Shown here: positions 1-7,045 of the stretch, one piece after another | Numbering within the stretch: position 1 is the first letter of the stretch | Layout: every line of letters begins with the position of its first letter | Assembly: GCF_900105785.1 (NCBI RefSeq) | Contig: NZ_LT629799.1 | Location: 4,154,001-4,218,000 of the forward strand | Reading direction: 5' to 3' | Origin: Microlunatus sagamiharensis | GTDB taxonomy: Bacteria; Actinomycetota; Actinomycetes; Propionibacteriales; Propionibacteriaceae | DNA: 64,000 nucleotides | Translations under genes and position numbers: made by a program | Notes under the pieces: generated by a model | What the model was told of the DNA's origin: nothing | What the model saw: only the letters and a program-made list of their open reading frames with translations | Database searches by the model: none

Positions 1-330
1 GGGGTGCCGGTCGCGGTGGGCTGGTCGATCAGGGTCACGGGCTGGTGCCTCCGTCGGTGAGCTGGGTGCGGCGTCGCGCACCGGGTGCGGACGCTCCCGC
101 GCTGTTACCCGAGCGGGCGTCTCCGCACACCGGCGGGCGCGCCGCGGGCGATGTTTCGTGTGTGAACAGACTGCCGCAGGGTAAGGAGGAGGCATGCCAG
201 GCCCGTCGGGACTGGCGCGGAGGGCGACGACGCCCAGCACCGGGGTGCCGACTCGGTCTCGGGCGCGTCGCCCTTCGCTGCACGGCTGCCGCACCTCGCA
301 GGGCCCCGCGCGAGCTCCTGGAGGTCCTCG
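1..330. other. Non-coding edge region with a doubtful small ORF
   Basis: No gene is assigned with confidence. The one notable signal is a strong Shine-Dalgarno run (AAGGAGG near 182-188) placed correctly before an ATG at 194. That frame shows high third-position G+C for about 35 codons and then loses it, while another plus frame becomes codon-biased up to a stop at 347. This could be a small or broken gene, or chance. The region lies downstream of the minus-strand methyltransferase, whose 3' end the small frame overlaps. Confidence 0.35.
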
Positions 331-1098
331 TCAGACCGCGATCGTGAGCCCTGGGTCGTCGTCGATCGCGAGCCCCGCGTGGTCCACGACCGCTCGCCAG
401 CAGGTGGTGCGGAACGGCAGCAGCAACGGTTCGGGAGCACGGGCGGACGAGTCGTAGAGCCCGCCCACCTCGGCCAGGACCGCCTCGCGCTCGGCGGGGG
501 GCAGCGCGGCGACCGCGCTGCGCCGCGCGGCCATGGACACCAGGCCCGCGCGGGTCGTCGGCACCCAGGTGCGGAAGTCGCGCCGCTCGAGGTCGGTGAA
601 GTAGGGGCTCGCGGCCAGGTCGGCGACCGACGCGTCGCCGTACGCGCCCTGCATGGCCGAGGGGTCGACCCGCTGCAGGATGCCCATCAGCCGGCGCACC
701 CAGGGGACCGTGTCGTCACGGGTCTGGTAGAGCACGGCCAGGTGGCCACCGGGGCGCAGCACCCGCGCGATCTCGGTCGCGGCGAGGCCGGGGGCGAAGC
801 GGTGCAGCGTCTGGGACGCGGTGACCACGTCGAAGTGGCACGACAGGTAGGGCATCGACTCGACCTGGCCCGCGACGTGCAGCCGCGTGCCGAGCCGACC
901 GGGCAGGGTGGCCACCCGCTCGGGGTCGTGGTCGAGGCAGAAGACCTCGTGGCCGGCCTCCACGAGCGCCGCCGCGAAGCCCCCGCGGCCCGAGCCCAGG
1001 TCCAGCACGCGCGCGGGGTGCTCACCGACCATCCAGTCGACGGTCGCGGGCTGCACGGCACCGGGCCGGCGTGCGCCGGGGACGGGGGCGGCGGGCAT
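331..1098 (-). CDS. Class I SAM-dependent methyltransferase
   Basis: This predicts a 255-residue cytosolic class I methyltransferase. Residues 33-40 read DLGSGRGG, the glycine-rich SAM-binding motif I. It is followed by an acidic motif II (CLDHD), and VLRPGGHLAVLYQ is the usual post-motif segment before the last strands. The frame stays open upstream to 1296, but the ATG at 1098 is preferred because a TAGGTT hexamer ends 8 nt before it, as expected for a leaderless transcript, and the protein starts just before the fold. The substrate cannot be read from the sequence; the family methylates small molecules, quinones or proteins. It is divergent from the tad pilus operon. Confidence 0.8.
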   Translation of the reverse strand: MPAAPVPGARRPGAVQPATVDWMVGEHPARVLDLGSGRGGFAAALVEAGHEVFCLDHDPERVATLPGRLGTRLHVAGQVESMPYLSCHFDVVTASQTLHRFAPGLAATEIARVLRPGGHLAVLYQTRDDTVPWVRRLMGILQRVDPSAMQGAYGDASVADLAASPYFTDLERRDFRTWVPTTRAGLVSMAARRSAVAALPPAEREAVLAEVGGLYDSSARAPEPLLLPFRTTCWRAVVDHAGLAIDDDPGLTIAV

Positions 1099-1399
1099 GG
1101 CGAACAACCTAGTCGCGCGCAGCGGCGGGAAGGGTCCACCGCGTCGGCGTGCCCGATGTCCTCGGCGCGGGTCGGCGGTGCCGGTCGTCCTGCCGGTCGT
1201 GCCCGCGCTCCCGGGAGGTGGGGTGGTCCGGCGCCGTGTGACCAAGGCGTGCGCGTCGTACGTCGGCCCCGGTCCAGCCGGGGACGCGACTCCCATCGCG
1301 ATGGGTGATCGCCGCGTGGGTGCGCGACGCCGGACCCAGATCCTCGGGTCGTCTCCGGCCCGGATCTTCTACGTCCTGTGTACCTCCTCCAGCGCCTGC

Positions 1400-1415
1400 T
1401 GTGAAGTGGCTCACA
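1400..1415. promoter_or_regulatory. CRP/GlxR-like palindromic site
   Basis: The sequence TGTGA-AGTGGC-TCACA is a perfect match to the two half-sites recognised by CRP-family regulators (TGTGA-N6-TCACA), including actinobacterial CRP/GlxR. It lies in the 434-bp gap between the methyltransferase (start 1098) and the pilus operon (start 1533), about 118 bp before the latter. Apart from this site and divergent promoters I see no gene in the gap. Binding and direction of regulation are inferred. Confidence 0.55.
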
Positions 1416-1532
1416 CGAATCTTCAGGTTCGGGTGTGCCACCCGTCCACAGGTCCCGCTCGACGAGGAGGCCGTCCTCCACAGCCGCGCCGCGCACCGGC
1501 ACGCGGGTCGCCCGCGTACGGAGGCTCTCGAC

Positions 1533-2621
1533 GTGCCCCGCCCCTCGACCCCTCCCTCCCGCCCAGCCGCACCGGACGGTTCCGTCCTGGTGCTGACCAC
1601 CGACCCGCTGCTCGCCCGGCACGTGCTGTCGGTCGTCGCGGCCGTCGGGCGCGCCGCGCGGGAGCCGGCGTCGGACGACGAGCTGCGGCGGGCGTGGCGC
1701 TCGGCCGGCGCCGTGCTGGTGGGCGCCGACAGCGCCGCCCGGGTCGCCGACCTCGTGCTGCCGCCGCGCACGGAGGTGTGGGTCGTCGGGCGCGACGACG
1801 AGCAGGCGGCCACCGCCGCATGGTCGAGCCGCCTGCGGGCCGCCGTGACGACCCTGCCCGACGGGGCACCCGACCTCGCCGCCGCGCTGGCCGGCCCGGG
1901 CCCCGGATCCGGCCGGGCCGAGGTCGTGGCGCTCGTCGGGGGCTCGGGCGGCGTCGGGGCCTCGACCCTGGCGGCCGGCCTGGCCGTGACGGCCGCGAGG
2001 GACGGGCGCCGGGTGCTGCTCCTCGACACCGACGTCCTCGGCGGCGGCCTGGACGTGCTGCTGGGGGCCGAGCACCTCGCGGGGTGGCGCTGGAGCCGGT
2101 TCGCGGCCGCCCGCGGCCACCTGGGCGACCTCGGCGGCCAGCTGCCGCGCTGCGACGGCGTCGACGTGCTCGCGGTCGACCGCGCCGCCCACGACGGCGC
2201 GGTGCTGCAGGCCGACCAGCTCGCGGCGGTGCTGGGCTCGGCCCTGGCCAGCCACGACCTCGTCGTCGTCGACCTGCCGCGCACGACCGGCCCCGCCCAC
2301 GACGAGGTGCTGCGGCGCGCCGGCACGGTGCTGCTGCTCGTGCGCGCCGACGTGCGGGGCGTGGCGGGGGCGGAGGCGTGCCGCCGGGAGCTGGCGCCGC
2401 GCTGCCGCGACCTGCGGGTCGTCGTGCGGACGGGGCGCGGCCTCCGGCTGGACCCCGGGCTCGTCGCCGACGCGCTCGACCTGACCCTCGCCGGCGTGCT
2501 GGAGGAGGAGGCGGGGCTCCCGGTCGCGGCGGAGCGCGGTGACCCGCCCGGCCACGCGCCACGCTCGGCCCTGGGCCGGCTCTGCGCCGGCTTGCTGCAC
2601 GCCCGGGAGGCGGTCGCGTGA
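1533..2621 (+). CDS. Ssd/CpaE-like MinD-family ATPase of the tad locus
   Basis: This is a 362-residue protein whose C-terminal two thirds form a MinD/ParA-like P-loop domain. The N-terminal ~120 residues resemble the receiver-like region of CpaE and septum-site-determining (Ssd) proteins. The Walker A region (residues 136-145) reads GGSGGVGAST, so the usual lysine is replaced, as is typical of actinobacterial Ssd/CpaE proteins. Known relatives position Flp pilus machines or affect septation. GTG 1533 was chosen because GGAG lies about 9 nt upstream; the frame is open further upstream but not codon-biased. The stop overlaps the tadA start (GTGA), so this is the first gene of the pilus operon. 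Confidence 0.8.
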   Translation: MPRPSTPPSRPAAPDGSVLVLTTDPLLARHVLSVVAAVGRAAREPASDDELRRAWRSAGAVLVGADSAARVADLVLPPRTEVWVVGRDDEQAATAAWSSRLRAAVTTLPDGAPDLAAALAGPGPGSGRAEVVALVGGSGGVGASTLAAGLAVTAARDGRRVLLLDTDVLGGGLDVLLGAEHLAGWRWSRFAAARGHLGDLGGQLPRCDGVDVLAVDRAAHDGAVLQADQLAAVLGSALASHDLVVVDLPRTTGPAHDEVLRRAGTVLLLVRADVRGVAGAEACRRELAPRCRDLRVVVRTGRGLRLDPGLVADALDLTLAGVLEEEAGLPVAAERGDPPGHAPRSALGRLCAGLLHAREAVA

Positions 2622-3769
2622 GCACCGTGGAGGACCTCGAGCCGATCCGCTCCCGGCTCGCCCGGCTGCGCCGCGCGCACACTCCGGCCGACGTCGCCGA
2701 GGCGATGCGGGCCGAGGGCCGGGTCGTGAGTGACGCCGCCCTCGTCGACACGCTCGAGCAGCTGCACCGGCACAGCGTCGGTGCCGGGCCGCTCGAGGTG
2801 CTCCTTGCCGAGCCCGGCGTCACCGACGTGGTCGTCAACGGCGCGGAGCAGGTGTTCGTCGACCGCGGCCACGGCCTGGAGCGCACCTCGGTGCGCTTCT
2901 CCTCCGAGGCCGAGGTGCGCCGCCTCGCGCAGCGCCTGGCCGCCTCCGTCGGCCGCCGGCTGGACGACGCGGTGCCCTTCGTCGACGCCCGGCTCGCCGA
3001 CGGCAGCCGGGTCCACGCCGTGCTCGGCACGCTCGCCGACCCGGGCACCTGCATCAGCCTCCGCGTGCCGGCCCGCCGGTCCTTCTCCCTGGCCGACTGC
3101 GTGCGGTCGGGCTCGCTGACCCCGGGTGCGGCCGAGCTGCTCGCGCGCGTCGTGGAGTCGCGGCTCGCCTTCCTCGTGAGCGGAGGGACGGGCAGCGGCA
3201 AGACGACGCTGCTCGCCGCGCTGCTGGCGCTCGTGCCGCCGCACGAGCGGATCGTCGTCGTGGAGGACTCCCGCGAGCTCGCGCCGGCCCACCCGCACGT
3301 CGTCCGGATGGAGGGGCGCCCGGCCAACTCCGAGCTGGCCGGGGCGGTCACCCTCACCGACCTCGTCCGCCAGTCGCTGCGGATGCGGCCCGACCGCCTG
3401 GTGGTCGGCGAGGTGCGCGGTCCCGAGATCGCCGACCTCCTGACCGCGATGAACACCGGTCACGAGGGCGGCTGCGGGACGGTGCACGCGAACTCCTCCG
3501 CCGACGTGCCGGCCCGGCTCGAGGCGCTCGCCGCCCTCGGCGGCCTCCCGCGGCTCGCCGTCCACGCGCAGATCGCCTCGGCGCTGCACGCCTCCGTCCA
3601 CATCACGCGGGACGGGCAGGGGCGCCGGCGGGTCAGCGAGATCTCGGTCTTCACCCGGGACCCGGCGACCGGCATCACGCGGACCGAGCAGGCGGTGGCC
3701 TTCGACGCCGACGGGACGACGCGCCTGGGACCGGGCGGGCCCCGCCTCGAGCGGATGCTCGAACGGTGA
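2618..3769 (+). CDS. tadA: TadA/CpaF-type pilus secretion ATPase
   Basis: This is a 383-residue hexameric secretion ATPase that powers Flp (type IVc) pilus assembly at the inner face of the membrane. The N-terminal domain carries the family pattern PLE.LL..PGVTDV.VNG. The ATPase domain has Walker A SGGTGSGKTT at residues 188-197, an Asp box (VVVEDSRELA), a Walker B-like region with VVGEVRGPE, and the His box HEGGCGTVHANS. It starts with GTG overlapping the previous stop and overlaps the next gene, so it is translationally coupled on both sides. No residue expected to be essential is missing. Confidence 0.93.
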   Translation: MSTVEDLEPIRSRLARLRRAHTPADVAEAMRAEGRVVSDAALVDTLEQLHRHSVGAGPLEVLLAEPGVTDVVVNGAEQVFVDRGHGLERTSVRFSSEAEVRRLAQRLAASVGRRLDDAVPFVDARLADGSRVHAVLGTLADPGTCISLRVPARRSFSLADCVRSGSLTPGAAELLARVVESRLAFLVSGGTGSGKTTLLAALLALVPPHERIVVVEDSRELAPAHPHVVRMEGRPANSELAGAVTLTDLVRQSLRMRPDRLVVGEVRGPEIADLLTAMNTGHEGGCGTVHANSSADVPARLEALAALGGLPRLAVHAQIASALHASVHITRDGQGRRRVSEISVFTRDPATGITRTEQAVAFDADGTTRLGPGGPRLERMLER

Positions 3770-4608
3770 GCGGCAGCCTCGCGGCCGTCTTGCCGCTGCT
3801 CACCCTCGTCCTGGCCATGGTGACGGTGCTGCTCGCCGTGCCGCCGGCCCCGCAGGGCGTGGCCAGTGCCCGGTTGAGCTCGCGGGCGGTCGACCCGGTC
3901 GGGCCGGCCCCGCGCCGCCGGTCCGCCCCGGCGCTGGCCGTCGCGACGTCCGTCGTCGTGGTGGCGACCGGGACCTTCGCCGGCGGGGCGCGGGGCGCCG
4001 TCCTGGCCGCCGCCCTCGTGGTCGCGGCCGGGACGGTCACCCGGGTGGCTCTCGCGCACGCGGCCGACGGGCGTGCCCGGCGTGCGCAGGCCGACGTCGC
4101 CCGGGCCTGCGGGGTCCTGGCCTCCTACGTCCGCGTCGGCCAGGTGCCCGCCGACGCGCTCGTCCTGGTGGCCCGGGACACCCCGGTGCTGGCCGAGGCG
4201 GCGGCGGTGCAGCAGATCGGCGGCGACGTCCCCGACGCCCTGCACGCCCGCGCCGCCCGGCCCGGCCACGGCGGTCTGAGCGACCTCGCCCGCGCCTGGC
4301 GGGTCTCCTCCTCGACGGGCGCGCCGATGGCCCCCGCCCTCGAGGAGGTCGCGGCCGGGCTGGCGTCGGACGAGTCGCTGCGGTCGGTCGTGTCGGCCGA
4401 GCTCTCGGCACCGCGCTCGACCGGCAAGGTCATGGCCGTGCTGCCCCTGGTCGGCATCGGGCTCGGCTACCTGCTCGGTGGTCGTCCCCTGGACTGGCTG
4501 GTCGCCGGACCGCTCGGCTGGGCCTGCCTGCTGCTCGGGCTGCTCCTGGCCGCGGGGGGCGTGCTCTGGATCGAGCGGCTCGCCCGTGCGGCCGCGGCGG
4601 GGACCTGA
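3766..4608 (+). CDS. tadB: TadB-like pilus platform membrane protein
   Basis: This is a 280-residue polytopic membrane protein of the type II secretion F family. Hydrophobic segments at the N-terminus (about residues 5-30 and 50-80) and a C-terminal pair (about 220-275) flank a soluble central T2SSF domain (about 95-215) with an SSSTGAPMAPALEEVA-like segment. In tad systems TadB and TadC form the inner-membrane platform driven by TadA. The GTG start overlaps tadA by 4 nt (GTGA), and tadC begins one base after its stop. The family call rests on size, topology and position more than on sharp motifs. Confidence 0.82.
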   Translation: MSGSLAAVLPLLTLVLAMVTVLLAVPPAPQGVASARLSSRAVDPVGPAPRRRSAPALAVATSVVVVATGTFAGGARGAVLAAALVVAAGTVTRVALAHAADGRARRAQADVARACGVLASYVRVGQVPADALVLVARDTPVLAEAAAVQQIGGDVPDALHARAARPGHGGLSDLARAWRVSSSTGAPMAPALEEVAAGLASDESLRSVVSAELSAPRSTGKVMAVLPLVGIGLGYLLGGRPLDWLVAGPLGWACLLLGLLLAAGGVLWIERLARAAAAGT

Positions 4609-4609
4609 C

Positions 4610-5395
4610 GTGGTCCCCGACCTGGCGGCCGCGTCGCCGTGGGCGTACGCCGCCGCCGTGTCGACCGGGCTGTGCGTGCTCGCCCTCCTGCCGCCGCGGC
4701 GTCGCCTGCATGCCCCCGACGACGGTCTGATCGACCGGCGTCCGCGCCGGACCTGGTGGCAGGGACGGGCGGACGCGGTCCCCGTCCGGCGGCGCCTGGT
4801 GCCGGGCGCGGCGCTCGGCCTGGTGCTCGCCGTGCTCGCCGCCCGCCTCGGCGTGCCCGGCTGGCTGGCCCCGGTGCTCGCGACCCTCGTCGCCCTGGCG
4901 GCGGTCGTGCTGCTCGGGCGGGTGGAGCCGGCGGCCGCACGTCGCCGGCGCCAGGGCCTGGTGCTCCAGACGCCCCAGGCCCTCGAGCTGATGGCGTCCT
5001 GCCTCGCCGCCGGGCTGCCCGTGCGGGGTGCGTGCGCCGTCGTGGCCGACGCCTTCGACGGGCCGGTCGCGGAGGACCTCGGCCGCGTCCGCGCCGCCAC
5101 CGACCTCGGCGTCGCCGACGCCGACGCGTGGCTGGCGCTCGCCGACCACGCCCAGCTCGGCCCGGCGGCGGCCGACCTGGCGCGCTCGGTCGAGTCCGGG
5201 ACGCTGCTCGTGACCACGCTGCGTCACCACGCGGTCCAGGCCCGCGAGCGCCGGCAGGCCGCGCTCCAGGTCGTCGCCCGCAGCGTCGGCGTACGCAGCG
5301 TCATGCCGTTGATGACGTGCTTCATCCCCGCCTTCCTGCTCCTGGGCGTGGTGCCGACCGTGGCGTCGGCGCTGTCGCGCGCGCTGTCCCTCTGA
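4610..5395 (+). CDS. tadC: TadC-like pilus platform membrane protein
   Basis: This 261-residue T2SSF-domain membrane protein is the second platform subunit of the Flp pilus machine. Hydrophobic stretches are visible near residues 8-28 and 65-105 and at the C-terminus (about 228-258). Between them lies a conserved T2SSF segment (LELMASCLAAGLPVRGA...). GTG 4610 lies a single base after the tadB stop, and the frame upstream of it is only the shadow of tadB. After its stop there is a 373-bp gap before the pilin-like gene, so a separate promoter for the small genes is possible. Confidence 0.82.
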   Translation: MVPDLAAASPWAYAAAVSTGLCVLALLPPRRRLHAPDDGLIDRRPRRTWWQGRADAVPVRRRLVPGAALGLVLAVLAARLGVPGWLAPVLATLVALAAVVLLGRVEPAAARRRRQGLVLQTPQALELMASCLAAGLPVRGACAVVADAFDGPVAEDLGRVRAATDLGVADADAWLALADHAQLGPAAADLARSVESGTLLVTTLRHHAVQARERRQAALQVVARSVGVRSVMPLMTCFIPAFLLLGVVPTVASALSRALSL

Positions 5396-5768
5396 GCCGG
5401 TCCGGGCGCCCCGAGGGCTCGCGCCAGGCGCGCCGGCCCGGCCTGCGCGCGCCGGCCGACGGCCTGCGCCTCTCCGTCGTCGTCACGCCGAGCCGGGTGC
5501 AGGGCTGCGCCCTGCAGCGCGAGCCGGAGGGGGCCGGCGTGTCTCGGCGTCTCCTCGCCGCCCTTCCTCCGCCGCGCCGCCGTCCACGGGAGCCCCGGGG
5601 CTCGTGCGGTCCCTGCCGGTTGTCCACACCGGCGCTCGCCGCCGGCCGCACCCGTGCACAGCCGGCCCAGGGACCGGCTCGTCCGCGACGTCGGTGAGAA
5701 CACTCCCGGTGCGTCCGCGCGGGCGCGACACCCCCGGTGAGGGGGTGGGAGACCTGAGGAGGTCCGAG
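5396..5768. other. Intergenic region before the pilin-like genes
   Basis: I see no convincing gene in this 373-bp gap. It contains a single actinobacterial DnaA-box match, TTGTCCACA, at 5620-5628, and near the end a strong ribosome-binding site (GAGGAGG, 5756-5762). Arg/Pro-rich open frames here lack initiation signals. A promoter raising pilin-like gene expression relative to the machine genes is plausible, but I cannot identify it reliably. Confidence 0.5.
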
Positions 5769-6053
5769 ATGGAGCAGGTGCAGGACGCGGGCACGGCGGA
5801 GGGGACGTGCGCGGCGATGGTCGAGGAAGCCGGGGAGGTGCGCTGGGCGCCGAGCGTGCCGCTGCCGGGCCGGGCCGGGCGGCACGCCCGTGGTGAGCGC
5901 GGGATGGTGAGCGCGGAGTGGGCGGTCGGCATCGTCGCGGCCGTCGCGATCGCGGGGGTGCTGCTCGCGGTGGTGACGACCGGGGCGGTGAAGGCCGCGC
6001 TCCTGGGCATCGTGCTGAAGGTGCTGAGCACCTTCCTCAAGTTCGCCCACTGA
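5769..6053 (+). CDS. DUF4244 family pilin-like peptide
   Basis: This 94-residue protein has a long charged leader (about 52 residues) and then GERGMVSAEWAVGIVAAVAIAG. That is a prepilin-like arrangement: a Gly before the cleavage point, a Glu at position 5 after it, and one hydrophobic helix. Such DUF4244 proteins sit in actinobacterial tad loci in the place of the Flp major pilin. The start is fixed by GAGGAGG six bases upstream of ATG 5769. The tail (KAALLGIVLKVLSTFLKFAH) is hydrophobic with lysines. That it is the structural pilin is inferred from position, size and motif. Confidence 0.75.
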   Translation: MEQVQDAGTAEGTCAAMVEEAGEVRWAPSVPLPGRAGRHARGERGMVSAEWAVGIVAAVAIAGVLLAVVTTGAVKAALLGIVLKVLSTFLKFAH

Positions 6054-6055
6054 GC

Positions 6056-6451
6056 GTGGGGCGTCGCGCGGGTGCCGGGCCGCAGCGGCCCGGCACGCCG
6101 GTGCGGCGCCGGGGGGAGCGGGGGATGGTGACGGCCGAGCTGGCCGTCGCCACCCTCGCGGCCCTGGTGCTGCTCGGGATGATGCTCTGGGGGATCTTCC
6201 TGGTCGTCGTCGAGCTGCGCTGCGTCGACACGGCCTCGGCCGTGGCGCGCCAGGAGGCCCGCGGGGACGCCCGGGGTGTGCGGATGGCGCGCGCCGCGGC
6301 CCCACCCGGCGCGAGCGTGACCACGAGCACCCGGGCCGGCGTCGTCACCGTCGTCGTGCGGGTCCGTGCCCGGCCGCTGGTCCAGGGCATGCCGTCGGTG
6401 CCGCTCTCGGCGCGGGCGCGGGTGGCCGAGGAGCCGGGAGGCGACTGGTGA
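6056..6451 (+). CDS. TadE-like pseudopilin
   Basis: This 131-residue protein has the GERGMVTAELAVATLAALVLLGMMLWG motif region, a type IV prepilin-like cleavage site followed by a hydrophobic helix. The soluble C-terminal part contains CVDTASAVARQEARG, typical of TadE-like minor pilins. The start is uncertain. GTG 6056, two bases after the DUF4244 stop, is used here; ATG 6125, preceded by GGGGGAG, lies so close to the processing site that it would leave almost no leader. The stop overlaps the next GTG. It probably acts as a minor pilin or anchor at the membrane. Confidence 0.72.
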   Translation: MGRRAGAGPQRPGTPVRRRGERGMVTAELAVATLAALVLLGMMLWGIFLVVVELRCVDTASAVARQEARGDARGVRMARAAAPPGASVTTSTRAGVVTVVVRVRARPLVQGMPSVPLSARARVAEEPGGDW

Positions 6452-6858
6452 GCGGGCCCCGTGGCGCCGTTCGCGACGTCGTCCGCGGGACGGTTCGTGG
6501 CGCTGCCGACGAGCGGGGGAGCGGCACGCTCCTGGTCGTGGGCCTCATGGCCGTCGTCGGGGTGGTGGCCGTGGTCGCCACCGTCGCGGCGGCCTACCTG
6601 GTCGCCGGGCACCAGGCCCGTGGCGCGGCCGACCTCGCGGCCCTGAGCGGGGCGGCCGCCTTCGCGGAAGGGCGGGCGCCCTGCCCGGCCGCGACCCGGC
6701 TGGCGCGGGCGAACGGGGCCCGGGTCACGAGCTGCGACCAGGTCGGCGACGACGTCGACTACGTGGTCAGCGTGGCGGTCGTCGTCGAGGTCGGCGTGCG
6801 GGTCCCGGGCCTGCCACGGACGCTGCCCGGACGGGCGCACGCCGGTCCCGTGCGCTGA
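6448..6858 (+). CDS. Rv3654c-like TadE/TadG-family pseudopilin
   Basis: This is a 136-residue secreted or membrane protein. After a short basic leader, DERGSGTLLVVGLMAVVGVVAVVA forms a single hydrophobic helix with a Gly-Ser processing region. HQARGAADLAALSGAAAFAEG is the signature segment of the Flp-assembly TadE/G-like family, which includes Rv3654c. Two cysteines (PCPAAT and TSCDQ) could pair. GTG 6448 overlaps the TadE stop. It is the last gene of the tad cluster. No prepilin peptidase or secretin gene is present in the window. Confidence 0.75.
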   Translation: MSGPRGAVRDVVRGTVRGAADERGSGTLLVVGLMAVVGVVAVVATVAAAYLVAGHQARGAADLAALSGAAAFAEGRAPCPAATRLARANGARVTSCDQVGDDVDYVVSVAVVVEVGVRVPGLPRTLPGRAHAGPVR

Positions 6859-6940
6859 GCCGGGGTGCGCCCGGACCGGGCGGCGGGAGCGGCGTGCGCC
6901 GCCCCGCCTGCTGCGGCACCGAACCAGTGCGTCCTGTGGT

Positions 6941-6946
6941 TACACT
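6941..6946 (+). promoter_or_regulatory. Probable -10 element of hppA
   Basis: TACACT preceded by TGTGGT looks like an extended -10 hexamer about 100 bp before hppA. It predicts a leader of roughly 90 nt that contains a small palindrome, CCTGTG-C-CACAGG (6968-6980), and ends in an AGGAGG ribosome-binding site (7033-7038). I cannot see a convincing -35. Confidence 0.35.
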
Positions 6947-7045
6947 CCTCGCGTCTGAACCCGAGGACCTGTGCCACAGGCTGGCCATCGCCGCCACCGC
7001 GACGTGCGCCCGTGTCCCCCGTCAATGCTCGTAGGAGGACCCCCG

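Noticed and set aside
687-3601. Very long minus-strand open frames across the tad genes (up to 830 codons)
   Set aside because: They are antisense shadows caused by high G+C: no domains, Arg/Pro/Gly/Ser-rich translation, and they contradict the strong motifs of the plus-strand genes.
5620-5628. TTGTCCACA DnaA box as part of a replication origin (also at 62935-62943)
   Set aside because: Each is a single isolated box without a cluster, an A+T-rich unwinding region or dnaA/dnaN genes. Such 9-mers are expected by chance in 64 kb.
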